64,000 nt of DNA, taken from contig OX104112.1 of assembly GCA_944474755.1 (NCBI GenBank), forward strand, positions 24,950,460-25,014,459, read 5' to 3'. The notes beneath the pieces were generated by a model that was given only the letters and a program-made list of their open reading frames with translations, did no database searches and was not told the origin of the DNA. The DNA comes from Limnoperna fortunei (lineage: Eukaryota > Mollusca > Bivalvia > Mytilida > Modiolidae). The translations under genes were made by a program, and so were the position numbers. How positions within the stretch are numbered: the first letter of the stretch is position 1; every line of letters begins with the position of its first letter. Shown here one piece after another: positions 47,090 through 57,943 of this stretch.

Positions 47090-47225
47090 TGACTCAGTGG
47101 CCGAATGGTTAATGTAGTTAATAATCTACTATTGATCACGTGGTGTTTAACACCATATTACGGGTTCGGGTCTCATTGCAGGCAGGATGTACACGATTCC
47201 AATCTTCCAAAGCGTTAAAAACGAT
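47090..47225 (+). repeat. tRNA-derived SINE, 5' half
   Basis: CTCAGTGGCCGAATGGTTAA (A-box region), CTACTATTGATCACGTGG, ACGGGTTCGGGTCTCATTGC (B box) and GGCAGGATGTACACGATTCC. The 3' half is lost; another copy begins at 47257. Confidence 0.8.
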
Positions 47226-47256
47226 ACAAAATAAAACAAACATCGATATTTTACGA

Positions 47257-47440
47257 GGCCTCGGTGGACAAGAGGGTAAGGGATTGATTTCGAATTGATT
47301 ACGTGCCTGGTTACACTGAGGTCGTAGGTTGGATCAGTATCATGCTCGACTGTTATATCAATAAACAAGAATAGCCAGTTTTCAAGAGCAGGACGGTTAT
47401 TTCTACGGACGCACGATATAACTTAAAAAGTGCGATTAAA
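47257..47440 (+). repeat. tRNA-derived SINE, near full length but decayed
   Basis: GAGGCCTCGGTGGACAAGAG head, GATTACGTGCCTGGTTACAC, CACTGAGGTCGTAGGTTGGA, ATAGCCAGTTTTC, CACGATATAACTTAAAA and GTGCGATTAAAACCC end. Confidence 0.65.
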
Positions 47441-47888
47441 ACCCAAAACAAACAAACAATACAAATATTTTTTCCGATGCATTAAGAATTTAAGAACGAT
47501 CTGTATAAACAGTGCATTCATCTTAAAAACTAATTACACAAGTTAACAAGTTACTTCCCGTAGGTATGGTTCTATTAAGATTATTTACCGCTTATGATCG
47601 CTGAAATTTTGCCGAAAGACACATTTAATCCAATACAAACCTTTTACGCCATACTTATATAACATGCAGTAACTGCATTCATGAAATGCAGAAAATAAAG
47701 TAAATAAAAACTCTAAGTTTCTCTAACATATGTTAATACATTAAATAATACTGCTATATGTGTATTCAGGTCACAATTCAATTAAAAAAACATCTTCTAA
47801 CTTTTTTTCTAAATCTGTAAATTTCTACTGAAAATAACAAATCATATAAACAGTCGATTTCTGTACAAAATTCATATGGAAATACTTG

Positions 47889-49584
47889 TTAGTAAATGAC
47901 GTCATATAACGCAGCGTGTCCGTTTTCCTGATTGCAGACCAGAAGTCGTTTACTGTCTTTGTCGTAGTACAACAGCTTCTGGGTTCCGGAGTCCATCAGA
48001 ACTGGTCAGTAGAACCTTCTGTTGCTTACCATCTGGAGAAATGGCCAGAAGTAGATTGTTGTCATAACCAGCTGCAAACGTTATACCATAATTATCAACA
48101 TCTATGGCTGGAGATAACGGCGATTGTAATCGATCATCCCTACACGTCCATATTTCTGTACCTTCCGTATCTACACAGTGTACACTCTCGGGGTAGACTG
48201 AGTAGTAAATCTTGTCTTTATGTGTTGTAACCTTTTACTTAATCGTTGCATCGTCGTATATACGTATTGTTTTGATAATGTTCCCATCTAGATCTATTAC
48301 CTAGATTCCCTCTCCCTCCACCACGACATATATTTTACCATCGTTGTATGTAACGCCCCAGATCCAATCTTTACATAAATTCTTCAGAGTTTGATTGCTT
48401 CCTTGATTGTTTATATTTACTATGGTTATACATTTGTTGATATACGAAGCTGCCACCCTCTGGTCATCAATTATTGTGACGTCATAAGGTTTATACGGAA
48501 CACTGATGTCACGGTTATATGACCCGTCTTCCTTTAGAATAGTAAGAGATGGTTTATTGTTACTCACAATCATAATATACTTGTTTGGTAATATTAAGCA
48601 GCCCGTTACATCGGAATTCTTTTCACCCATTTGAATGTTTGTCCTCAGCTTCAACTGTAGATTGTCTAATTTATGGACTGGTGATTCAGCTGGACGCTGG
48701 TATTGTGCCTGTATCAGTCGTCGCTCAACATATGGAACTACTGCTTCTTTAGATGTAATTTGTATTTCTCCTAAAGAGTCGAAGGCTTCGGTGAATGTGT
48801 TCAAGTTAGGGTTGAACTTAACTGCTATACTTAGCTGTGGGATACTGTTAACCAGGAGTTTGATTCCATTTGTTTCGTTGACAACAGTGTTCAGAATACT
48901 CCGAATTCCAACAAACATTTCCAGATTTGATGAAAATTGCTTCATGTGTTTTGCAGTGTCTTTTAACTTCGAAATATTTTGGCGTTGTGTTTCAAGTTTG
49001 GTCGTCATCAAAGAAATTTCTTTCACTGTCTTTTCTGACTTTGATTTTAGTTCATTAAATAATTTCTCCTCTAGGCGATCTAATAGTTTATTTATTTCTG
49101 CTCTCTTTGTCGCTATAAATTTTTTTGTGACATCTTCCTGTTCCTTCATAGTTATTTTATTTTGTTGTAGGTGTCGCACTCCGTTTTCTAAGTTTTCAAG
49201 TACTACATTGACAGTTTGCTCCAGATCGGAAAATGCCGTAGATGTTTTGGCTCCCTTCGCTGCTTCAACTAACGGCCTGAGATCTTTACACCTGGTATGA
49301 GTTAATTGGACGCATTCAACACAAACAATGCTGTCATGTGTTGGACAGTAAAAATCAAATTGTTTCCAATGATCTGGACAATCTAAGTTTACATTTAAAT
49401 CTTCGGACTTTCGGTATTCATCTAATGGTATGACGTGGTGGTTTTTGGACATTTTGTGCGCTTTGTGCCTCCTGCAGCATTCATTACACAACCTTTCTCC
49501 ACAGTCCGTACACCACTTGCTCGCGGATTTAGTAACATTTTCATGCATGCAGGGCTCGCACTGTAATTCTCCACATTCAGCCAT
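47889..49584 (-). pseudogene. B-box / coiled-coil / beta-propeller protein pseudogene (TRIM-like without RING)
   Basis: The ATG is at 49584-49582, a few bases after the acceptor AATTGTGTTACAG, so one upstream non-coding exon is likely. The protein has two B-box zinc fingers (about 9-50 with CEPC..CTDC..CNEC; about 69-99 with CPDHW..CPTHD..CVEC..H), a coiled coil (about 115-260) and a beta-propeller-like C-terminus with repeats such as YNRDISVPYKPYDV and CKDWIWGVTYNDGKIY. Such proteins act as cytosolic scaffolds and, with a RING, as ubiquitin ligases; no RING is present. A TAG at 48301-48303 follows EGEGI, a TAA follows DDATIK (about 48237), and one frame change near 47975 precedes the ending YDKDSKRLLVCNQENGHA, which stops at 47889. 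Two stops plus a frameshift make it a young pseudogene; sequence error is a weaker alternative. Confidence 0.85.
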
Positions 49585-49837
49585 TGTGGTCGTTCTGTAA
49601 CACAATTAAATGATAAATATTAATACCTTTATGTAGTATTTTGTTATTTAATTTTTAATAGAGAAAGCCATAAAAGACAACACCTATTGATTGATTGGTT
49701 GCATGTCATATAGCAAGATAATAACATATTTTCTTCTTTAGAACGATCATATCTTGCTATAGACTACCACCATATGTTAAATTTGTATTTATTATTATTT
49801 TTTTTCTTTATTTATATTTTTTCTCCGGTAACTCCGA

Positions 49838-49856
49838 CCCCCCTCCCCCCCCCCCG
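49838..49856. repeat. Poly-C tract
   Basis: A CCCCCCTCCCCCCCCCCCCC-type run between T-rich flanks; probably part of an unclassified repeat. Confidence 0.7.
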
Positions 49857-50223
49857 AAAAATGGACGCAATTTTTTTTATTGGCCAATCAGATAGGCTAC
49901 TATCGATGTTTGATGAACTTTGATTTATGACCAAATGAAGAGAAAATACGTAAATTATGTCGGAAATAAAATTTTACGACTGCATTTAAAAAATATTGGA
50001 AATAAAAAAAAAATCAAAGTTTACGTCAACTTACAGCAATGTTGTATTTATATTATGTAGCAGGGATTGCCAAAATGAGAGCACAGACAATATTATTTTA
50101 ATGTTTTGGTTTTTTTAAATACAGCTCCTTTAATTTTTCGATTACACTTTTTCACTATATATATATATATAAAGATATATCTTTTAAGTTATACAAGAAT
50201 TTTGATGCATATGCCTGTATTTA

Positions 50224-50765
50224 TATATTGGTCATACAGAACGTAAAACAGTTTTTGACAGACTGTCCCCGCCCCACCCTTAATACAACGTTTTGTCAAG
50301 AGTTATCTCTCTTTGATTGATGTTGTTATCCTACTAATCCCTATTACTCCTATTTGGAAACCTCTGCTCAAAAGGCCAGTGAAAATTAAAGGGCGTTGAC
50401 TGAAAACAGTGACGGTGACATACAGTTGGCAATGTGTTATATTCGGATGTTTTATGTTTCCGATTACAATGTGATCTATGGAGAATACATATTGGTCATA
50501 CAGAACCTAAAACATTTTTTGACAGACTGTCCCCGCCCCCTCTCTTTTCTGTTGAAAAACATACATCGTTTTGTTAAGAGTTATCCCTCTTTCGTTGATG
50601 TTGCATTCCTAATCCCTATTATCCCTATTTGGAATCTCTTTTCAAAAGTGAAAATTAAGGGTGATGACTGAAAATAGTGACGTTGACATACAGTTTGCAT
50701 TGACTGAAAATATTCAAAATATGTTATATTCGGATGTTTTATGTTTCCGATTACAATGTGTTCTA
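50224..50765 (+). repeat. Tandem duplication of about 265-290 bp
   Basis: ATTGGTCATACAGAAC, TTTTTGACAGACTGTCCCCG and TTAAGAGTTATC occur at 50227 and again at 50491. TTATATTCGGATGTTTTATG occurs at about 50437 and 50725. The two copies are well over 80 percent alike by eye. No coding function seen. Confidence 0.8.
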
Positions 50766-51788
50766 TAGAGAAATAACATTTTAGTAAGGATTCGTTTGTT
50801 TTTATGGATCAGTTCGTCACATTTGTATGTTTTATGTTGGCGGGCATATTGTGCAATGAGTTGGTGATATTTGTAAGTGTTACGGTTAAGTTTACTTGTT
50901 TTTGTGTGTTTGTATGTTTTTAAATAACACATATTTTGGTCTATATTGCATTTTATTGAACAATGGACATGTCGCTGTGTAGTGTTAATCAGCTGCGGAA
51001 CCATAGTATCACGCTTCTTTTAATTTTTAAAATAAATCAGAACGCAAGCAGGATGCAGTTAGTATAATTTTTATTGCAACAGGCCTTTAAATTATTTCTT
51101 TATTATGTTTACACTACCTTCAATACTTGGCGTTGCTTCTGAACACCCGATAACAGTGCCTCTAGATTCCGGTGGTCACGTGACATCTTTCCAATGTAAT
51201 GGTGACTCCCATGAATGTCATATGACGGTCAGTTTTTACATAGTGCGATTTAGATATTGCAAAAAAATATATGAAATTGTTCTTGTTATTTTTTAATTGA
51301 GCATTTATTTATTGTCGAGGTCAAATTGATTTTAAGTCTACCTTTAAAATTATTTTTAGTGCTCTTCTTCATTCACTTTGTGACAGTTTTCTGGTATCAA
51401 CATCCGGACGAACAAAAATCACTATCAGCATTAAGCAGATCTTGATCACGTGATTTGGTTTTGATCACGTGACACATAATTGCCGTAGAGCTCAACGCTA
51501 CGAGCTGTGCTGGCTATAATTGTGCCCAGCTAATATTGGGTTAGAACAAATAATCGTACCCTCGCTTTTTTGGATTCTTACTACGGAATGGTTGTTATAG
51601 TATGCAAATTAGCACGTTTATAATAAAATTAGGTCACATTATCAATATACGGAAATGGTCAACATAGCATTCTCCACGCACATATTCAAAGATGAAAAAA
51701 GAAATGTCTTCAATAAAAATCGTTTCCATGTTAGTTTCGCAATGTCTAAAGCTTAAATGATGTAAAGAAGATTTTGCTTGTTTGAATA

Positions 51789-52025
51789 TTGTTTAACGCC
51801 ACTTTCAGCAATATCGTAGCGTCCAGTTTTTAATGGGGGAGGACGCCTGAGTACCTGGAGAAAACCCCCGACCTGCGGTAGGAAAACTAGCAAACCTTGT
51901 CAATTAAGATTGGAGTCGAGTACACCCTGCTCGCAGTGAGACTCGAACCCACAACCTCAGTGTTGACAGACCACGTGATCAATATTAGACGAACTACCTT
52001 AACCACTCGGCCACCGAGGCCCTTG
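51789..52025 (-). repeat. tRNA-derived SINE, best copy in the window
   Basis: On the minus strand: GGCCTCGGTGGCCGAGTGGT at the start with A box TGGCCGAGTGG (52013-52003), B box GGTTCGAGTCT (51949-51939), middle GCAGGGTGTACTCGACTCCA, ATCTTAATTGACAAGG, then GTCGGGGGTTTTCTCCAGGT, ACTCAGGCGTCCTCCC, ACTGGACGCTACGATATTGC and the end AAAGTGGCGTTAAACA. The head resembles tRNA-Ser/Leu. The promoter boxes are internal, as in a SINE transcribed by RNA polymerase III. No enzyme is encoded. Confidence 0.9.
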
Positions 52026-52458
52026 TAAAGTAGATGAATATTATGTTTGAATTTTGTATAAATACACCGAAGTCAGAATTTTTTATTTGCTACATTACGA
52101 GCAATAGGACTGAAATCTGCCGTTAATCCGACAAATCACAAAACTATCTTCGGATTATAACGGCAGTAAAATTCTGCCTAATATTGGGTGTGAAAAAATC
52201 CTATTAAAGAAGTCGCTATCTAGTCACTAGAACCATTTTAAACCTCAAACATATGCAAAATTACATAGAGTTACGGTCTATGAGCAGAAAAGAAAACACG
52301 AAAACAAAAATAATTTAACAATATGCCAGTTTGTGACCAATTAAAAGAAATTTCAAAATCATTAAAATTAAAGTTACAGACGAGAAAACTGAATATTAAG
52401 TTATAATTTCAATAAAAGAGATTTGGTTAAAACTACTTATGTTGTCTAAAACAATTAC

Positions 52459-54174
52459 CTACGCGTAGAAAATCCTCGACCGGAAACTGGCAATAAGTAT
52501 GTATTTGGAGGAGGAAGCCCGAGTAACAGTAGAAAATCACCGACCGGAAACTGACAATACGTATGTATTTGGAGGAGGAAGCCGGAGTAACACTAGAAAA
52601 TCACCGACCGGAAACTGGCAATACGTATGTATTTGGAGGAGTAAGCCTGAATAACAGTAGAAAATCCTCGACCGGAAACTGGCAATACGTATGTATTTGT
52701 AGGAGGAAGCCTGAGTAACAGTAGAAAATCATTGACCGGAAACTTGAAGAACGTATGTATTTGGAGGAGGAAGCCGGAGTAACAGTAGAAAATCACCGAC
52801 CGGAAACTGGCAATACGTATGAATTTAGAGGAGGAAGCCGTAGTAACAGTAGAAAATCCCCGACCGGAAACTGGCAATACGTATGTATTTGGAGGAGGAA
52901 GCCTGAGTAAAAGTAGAAAATCACCGACCGGAAACTGGCAATACGTATGTATTTGGAGGAGGAAGCCTGAATAACAGTAGAAAATCCCCGACCGGAAACT
53001 GGCAATACGTATGTATTTGGAGGAGAAAGCCTGAGTAACGTTAACAGTAGAAAATCACCGACCGGAAACTGGCATTACCTTGTATATGGAGGAGGAAGCC
53101 TGAGTAACAGTAGAAAATCACCGACCGGAAACTGGCAATACGTATGTATTTGGAGGAGGAAGCCTGAGTAAAAGTAGAAAACCACCGACCGGAAACTGGC
53201 AATACGTATGTATTTGGAGGAGGAAGCCGGAGTAACAGTAGAAAATCACCGACCGGAAACTGACAATGCGTATGTATTTGAAGGAGGAAGGCTGAGTAAT
53301 AGTAGAAAATCACTGACCGGAAACTTGAAGTACGTATGTATTTGGAGAAGGAAGCCGGAGTAACAGTAGAAAATCCTCGACCGGAAACTGGCAATAAGTA
53401 TGTATTTGGAGAAGGAATCCGGAGTAACAGTAGAAAATCACCGACCGGAAACTGGCAATACGTATGAATTTGGAGGAGGAAGCCGGAGTAACAGTAGAAA
53501 ATCAACGACCGGAAACTGGCAATACGTATGTATTTGGAGTAGGAAGCCTGAATAACAGTAGAAAATCATCGACCGGAAACTGGCAATACGTATGTATTTG
53601 TAGGAGGAAGCCTGAGTAACAGTAGAAAATCATTGACCGGAAACTTGAAGTACGTATGTATTTGGAGGAGGAAGCCGGAGTAACAGTAGAAAATCACCGA
53701 CCGGAAACTGGCAATACGTATGAATTTGGAGGAGGAAGCCGTAGTAACAGTAGAAAATCCCCGACCGGAAACTGGCAATACGTATGTATTTGGAGGAGGA
53801 AGCCTGAGTAAAAGTAGAAAATCACCGACAGGAAACTGGCAATACGTATGTATTTGGAGGAGGAAGCCTGAGTAACAGTAGAAAATCACTGACCGGAAAC
53901 TGGCAATACGTATGTATTTGGAGGAGTAAGCCTGGGTAACAATAGAAAATCACCGACCGGAAACTGGCTATACGTATGTATTTGGAGGAGTAAGCCTGGG
54001 TAACAATAGAAAATCACCGACCGGAAACTGGCTATACGTATGTATTTGGAGGAGTAAGCCTGGGTAACAATAGAAAATCACTGACCGGAAACTGGCAATA
54101 CGTATGTATTTGGAGGAGTAAGCCTGGGTAACAATAGAAAATCACCGACCGGAAACTGGCTATACGTATGTATT
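52459..54174 (+). repeat. Minisatellite array, 64-bp unit, about 27 copies
   Basis: The unit reads CAGTAGAAAATCACCGACCG then GAAACTGGCAATACGTATGT then ATTTGGAGGAGGAAGCCTGA and GTAA. A multi-unit block at about 52640-52920 recurs at about 53550-53830 with the same private variants (ATTTGTAGGAGG, CATTGACCGGAAACTTGAAG). The last four units (53930-54174) are almost identical to each other (GGGTAACAATAG, GGCTATACG). The minus strand has few stops, which yields long chance frames. The unit resembles part of the SINE (see finding). Confidence 0.95.
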
Positions 54175-54730
54175 TAAATTAAATATCATGTATATTAATG
54201 AGAAAACTAATTATAATTATGAATTGTATTACCTCCAGACAACAAATAATATTTTAACAATTAAATTTGTTTAAAGGCTAAAATCAGAGCACTGTAAATC
54301 TTATTTAGTCAGAAGTAGGAAAAAATGATGCCAAGTCATTACATTTCGATATAAAACTAGCAAAATAAAAGGTTCTCCGCAGAGCCTGTATCGCTCACCT
54401 GATTTATAGGCAATAAAGATGGCAACTGCAATTTTCAAGTTTCTACTGGCATAATAAACATTATCTTTGTTGAGACCATACAATGAATATTGTTGTTTGG
54501 TTTTAAAACAAACTTTCTAGTTTTTTTACTCTTTAAGAGGCCAAAAGACCATAATCGACTATTTTGCATAGTGCTATGTTTTTTCGTCGTCGTAACCTCA
54601 CGTTCTTTTGCTTTCTCGCTTTTCTATCACTTACCTACCTTCTGCACACTTGTAGATATGTTCTCGTTTTGGGGAAAATTCATTAAATCTGATTAGCCAA
54701 TGGGAACGACGTTTATTGGATAACACTATT

Positions 54731-54802
54731 TTGATTAATTGTAAACCCATCGCCGAAAATACAAGTAACCAATCAAAAAAGGACATTAAATATTCATGAA
54801 AA
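54731..54802 (+). repeat. Interspersed CCAAT/TATTCAT-bearing repeat, copy 2
   Basis: TTTTGATTAATTGTAAACCC, ATCGCCGAAAATACAAGTAA, CCAATCAAAA and ATTAAATATTCATGAAAAC parallel 42995-43075. A CCAAT box (AGCCAATGGGA) also lies just upstream at 54695. Confidence 0.55.
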
Positions 54803-55639
54803 CGAGTAGATATCAAAGCGAGAACGCGACCGGACGTGGGTTTCCGAAGATGATGTTTTAATGTGTTTAGTATCCCGTGCTTCCCGCACAAACAATGCTT
54901 AACTATTGGTTAATCGAACAATCCATAGAACAACATGGGGACGGAACAGGTTGTAACAACGTTTAACCCACTTTGTAATAACAACGCACTTTATAATAAA
55001 ATTTGAAAAAGTTATATTAAAGTTGTCAAAATGTATGAATAGCACTGTTTGGCTATTTAAGTCATAAATTATTATAAAATATTCGGGAGCTTTAACTACT
55101 CAGACTTTTTTTACAAAGTGCGTTTTGTTGACTAACGCAGTTCGTAATACATTGTAAATATGTAATAACACACTTTGTAATAAAAAAATAAGAAAAATTA
55201 CGATACGATTGGAGGAGTTTGTATGTACCATTATTTGGTAATCCCATGTAATACGACAGCAACAATTCGACAAAAGAAATATTAGCATTTCATTCAAACA
55301 AGCCGGGAAAATATGTTGACATAAAATTTAAAACTCTGTCATTTACTTTAATTCAAATATTAAATTCTATAAAAACTGGGCTATACATTTACTATCCGTT
55401 TATATCTTGAAAATCGTAAATAGATAGAGCATGATACTCTTCAGTGGGAAACTTATTTTATAAAACAAAACCTATATTTAGTTTAATAGACCCTTAATGT
55501 CTAAAAATCGTAATAGAACCGAATTATAATACAACGAGAAATTTAATGAAAAACTTTAATCATTATGGATAAAGATAAAAGTTTACCTAAATGGTGTCAA
55601 CACAAATTGGTTAAAAAGAAAGAAAAGTAGACACAAAAC

Positions 55640-55715
55640 AAACTTACCGACAAGAGCCGAAAGTGAAATCAGAGTTCAGACAAACACTCACCAAACAAAA
55701 TGAAAAAAGCAGCTC
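55640..55715 (-). repeat. Fragment of the RT retroelement 3' UTR
   Basis: ACAAGAGCCGAAAGTGAAAT and CAGACAAACACTCACCAAAC match the 24105-24180 block. Too short to say more. Confidence 0.45.
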
Positions 55716-55746
55716 ACCCCATTGCCGCATAATCCTGTCCGCGCCC

Positions 55747-55885
<139 letters not shown>

Positions 55886-55896
55886 TGCAGAAATAT

Positions 55897-55977
55897 TATC
55901 GGGCTTCGGTGTTCGAGTAGTTCGGGTAGTTAGTAATCTACTATTGATCACGTGATCTGTCAACACTCGACAGAGCA
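55897..55977 (+). repeat. tRNA-derived SINE head
   Basis: GGGCTTCGGTGTTCGAGTAG, GTTAGTAATCTACTATTGAT and CACGTGATCTGTCAACACTC match the SINE 5' third. It directly follows the (AAAT)n run. Confidence 0.7.
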
Positions 55978-56469
55978 CCAGATAAGCTGTGTGTTTGCCT
56001 TATTACGCAATTAAATTTTCATAAAACCCAATTATTTTTATAGCTTTGCGTTGCAAAACGCAATATCAAAGGCCTAATCAATTTTTAGAAACATGCTTAA
56101 TTCACTCACTGAGTGCATAAAATTGTTCAGTCTGAGTGATTGCGTTAATTCATTCAAATAAATACACAAAGTTGCGTAATTATGATTCCCATTATTTTGC
56201 AACGTAACAACCGAGGTATTCCGAATGTAATGTATATTTCATGCAGCATACGGTGCTCCAGGTATGAAGATTTACTTCACAAGAAGAGATGCATGTTCCC
56301 TGTTGAATACATTTTTGTCAGCATAAAAAACACAATTCAATAAATTTTAGATGGGTGAAAACCCCAATTAACTTATTTTTGAGTGGGTTACAAAAATGAT
56401 AAAAGTGATATATAAAAAACCCAATGAAATAAATCATCAGATGGGTGAAAAACCCAATGAAGAAAATCT

Positions 56470-56605
56470 TATCTGGAGCTCTGACTCGAGTCTCACTGCA
56501 GGCAGGGTATACTAGACTCCAATCTTAATTGAAAAGGATTGCAAGTAAGATCCGGATTTAGACAAACACACGCAACACAAAAAAACACCCCAAACCAAAC
56601 CATTA
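56470..56605 (+). repeat. SINE middle fused to RT retroelement 3' UTR fragment
   Basis: CTCGAGTCTCACTGCAGGCA and GACTCCAATCTTAATTGAAA (SINE B box and middle) are followed directly by TAAGATCCGGATTTAGACAA and ACACACGCAACACAAAAA (retroelement 3' UTR). It is a junction of two repeats. Confidence 0.6.
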
Positions 56606-56769
56606 TCCCCAACCCCACCCCCAAGAAAGACATATTTATCAAAACGGGATCCATGTCGACCAGTTATCTCTCGTACAAAAAACTCCCATACAAATCGATT
56701 GAAATAAACCTATAAACAAACGTTCAAAAAAAATTACCACTTTGACCCAATTTATTAAAAAATGTTAAG

Positions 56770-56985
56770 GAGTTATATAATAAACAGTTATCTAATGTGT
56801 TTCTTGGCAATAGATCAGAATATTTCCCCCAAGGTATCCAGATCAGCTTAATGTTTTATTGCCCAACGCCGACGGCTGAGAACAATAAAACATTCAGCTG
56901 ATCTGGATGCCGATGAAAAATATTTCTGATCTATTGCCTGGTTACACATTCCATAACTGTTTTATTACCTAATGCCAGTTACCAC
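56770..56985. repeat. Imperfect palindrome / foldback element (MITE-like)
   Basis: The left arm (GGCAATAGATCAGAATATTT, TATCCAGATCAGCT, AATGTTTTATTG; about 56814-56868) is the reverse complement of the right arm (CAATAAAACATTCAGCTGAT, CTGGATGCC, AAATATTTCTGATCTATTGC; about 56886-56939). Outer sequence AATAAACAGTTATCTAATGT also pairs with ACATTCCATAACTGTTTTAT. The loop holds ACGCCGACGGC. RNA or single-stranded DNA from it would fold into a hairpin of about 200 nt. Confidence 0.8.
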
Positions 56986-56999
56986 AGCAACAATATATA

Positions 57000-57690
57000 C
57001 CAAATAGAAACAATAAAATTCAAATGTATTTATAAATGCAAAAAAATGATAAATATTACCACAATAATTAACAGTTTGTTTTTAATCAACAGTGAACATG
57101 GTGAAGAAATTAAAAGTTAAATGTAAAATTAAGTGAAAACACTTTAGATTTTTCAAAACAAAAACGAAAGTCAACATAAAACATTTTGAATTGGAGATCA
57201 TCTCATAAATATTCATGTTTTTATTTTTCCAATCAAAAGTGAGGTCAAGAAGATCGCAATCGGGTATAGAACCGCGTTTCTATTGAACCAGAGAAATGTT
57301 TATGAATAAAATGGTTGAAAATAAATAATACATCATAGAAAACGAATATTTATTGTATTAGGTAATAAACAAAAATATTTTCATTGCAAAAACCAATGAA
57401 AAAACATATTTCTTGTACAACGCGGACAAACGTTTTAAACGTAATAAAAATCATATTTGCCCTATTTCACCCCTTTTACTGAAATAGCAATGCAAGAATG
57501 TGAGGTCCTCATGCAATACTTATGAAGGCCTAATTAAATGTCGGTAAGAACATCCAGAAGTATTGCAACAAAATCGGATTAACATTGTAAATCACACTGT
57601 ACTGTAACACTAGCTTGCTTGCTTGGGGAGTTTTTTACGTCCTACACCGACAACTTAATGCCCTTGGTCGGACGGTAACTCTAACACTAA
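57000..57690. other. Non-coding DNA left of the LTR element
   Basis: No gene recognised; this is the insertion-site flank of the LTR retrotransposon. Confidence 0.5.
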
Positions 57691-57691
57691 G

Positions 57692-57913
57692 TGTAATGAT
57701 AATAGTTCTTATCAGTCAAGTTCATCATCTGTGTACTGACTCCGCCTTATCTGTGATTGACAGTTAATGTTCTGCACGTGCATCTCTTTGGTTTATAAAT
57801 ACTGTTGTCAATGATACACTAAAGTGATATACAATTATAGTATAATAAAATGTAGTTAGTTTATACGAGTCTTAATTATATTGATCTGGTAACCCTAATC
57901 AAAGAACACAACA
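57692..57913 (+). repeat. 5' LTR
   Basis: Starts TGTAATGATAATAG and ends AAGAACACAACA. It contains TTTATAAATAC, a TATA-like box, and AATAAAATGTAG, a polyadenylation-like hexamer, consistent with promoter and terminator roles. Confidence 0.95.
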
Positions 57914-57926
57914 TGGTGTCAGGTGT
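57914..57926 (+). promoter_or_regulatory. Primer-binding site, tRNA-Leu type
   Basis: TGGTGTCAGGTGT begins at the base after the LTR. Its first ten bases are complementary to the 3' end of animal tRNA-Leu (..CCTGACACCA), which would prime minus-strand synthesis. The tRNA identity is recalled, not searched. Confidence 0.7.
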
Positions 57927-57943
57927 GTGTGAACTCTAAGTAA

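Noticed and set aside
48635..49300. 221-codon plus-strand frame
   Set aside because: Antisense shadow of the B-box/coiled-coil coding region.
44028..54174. CRISPR-like array interpretation of the tandem repeats
   Set aside because: The repeats are contiguous without unique spacers, in an intron-bearing eukaryotic genome; they are minisatellites.
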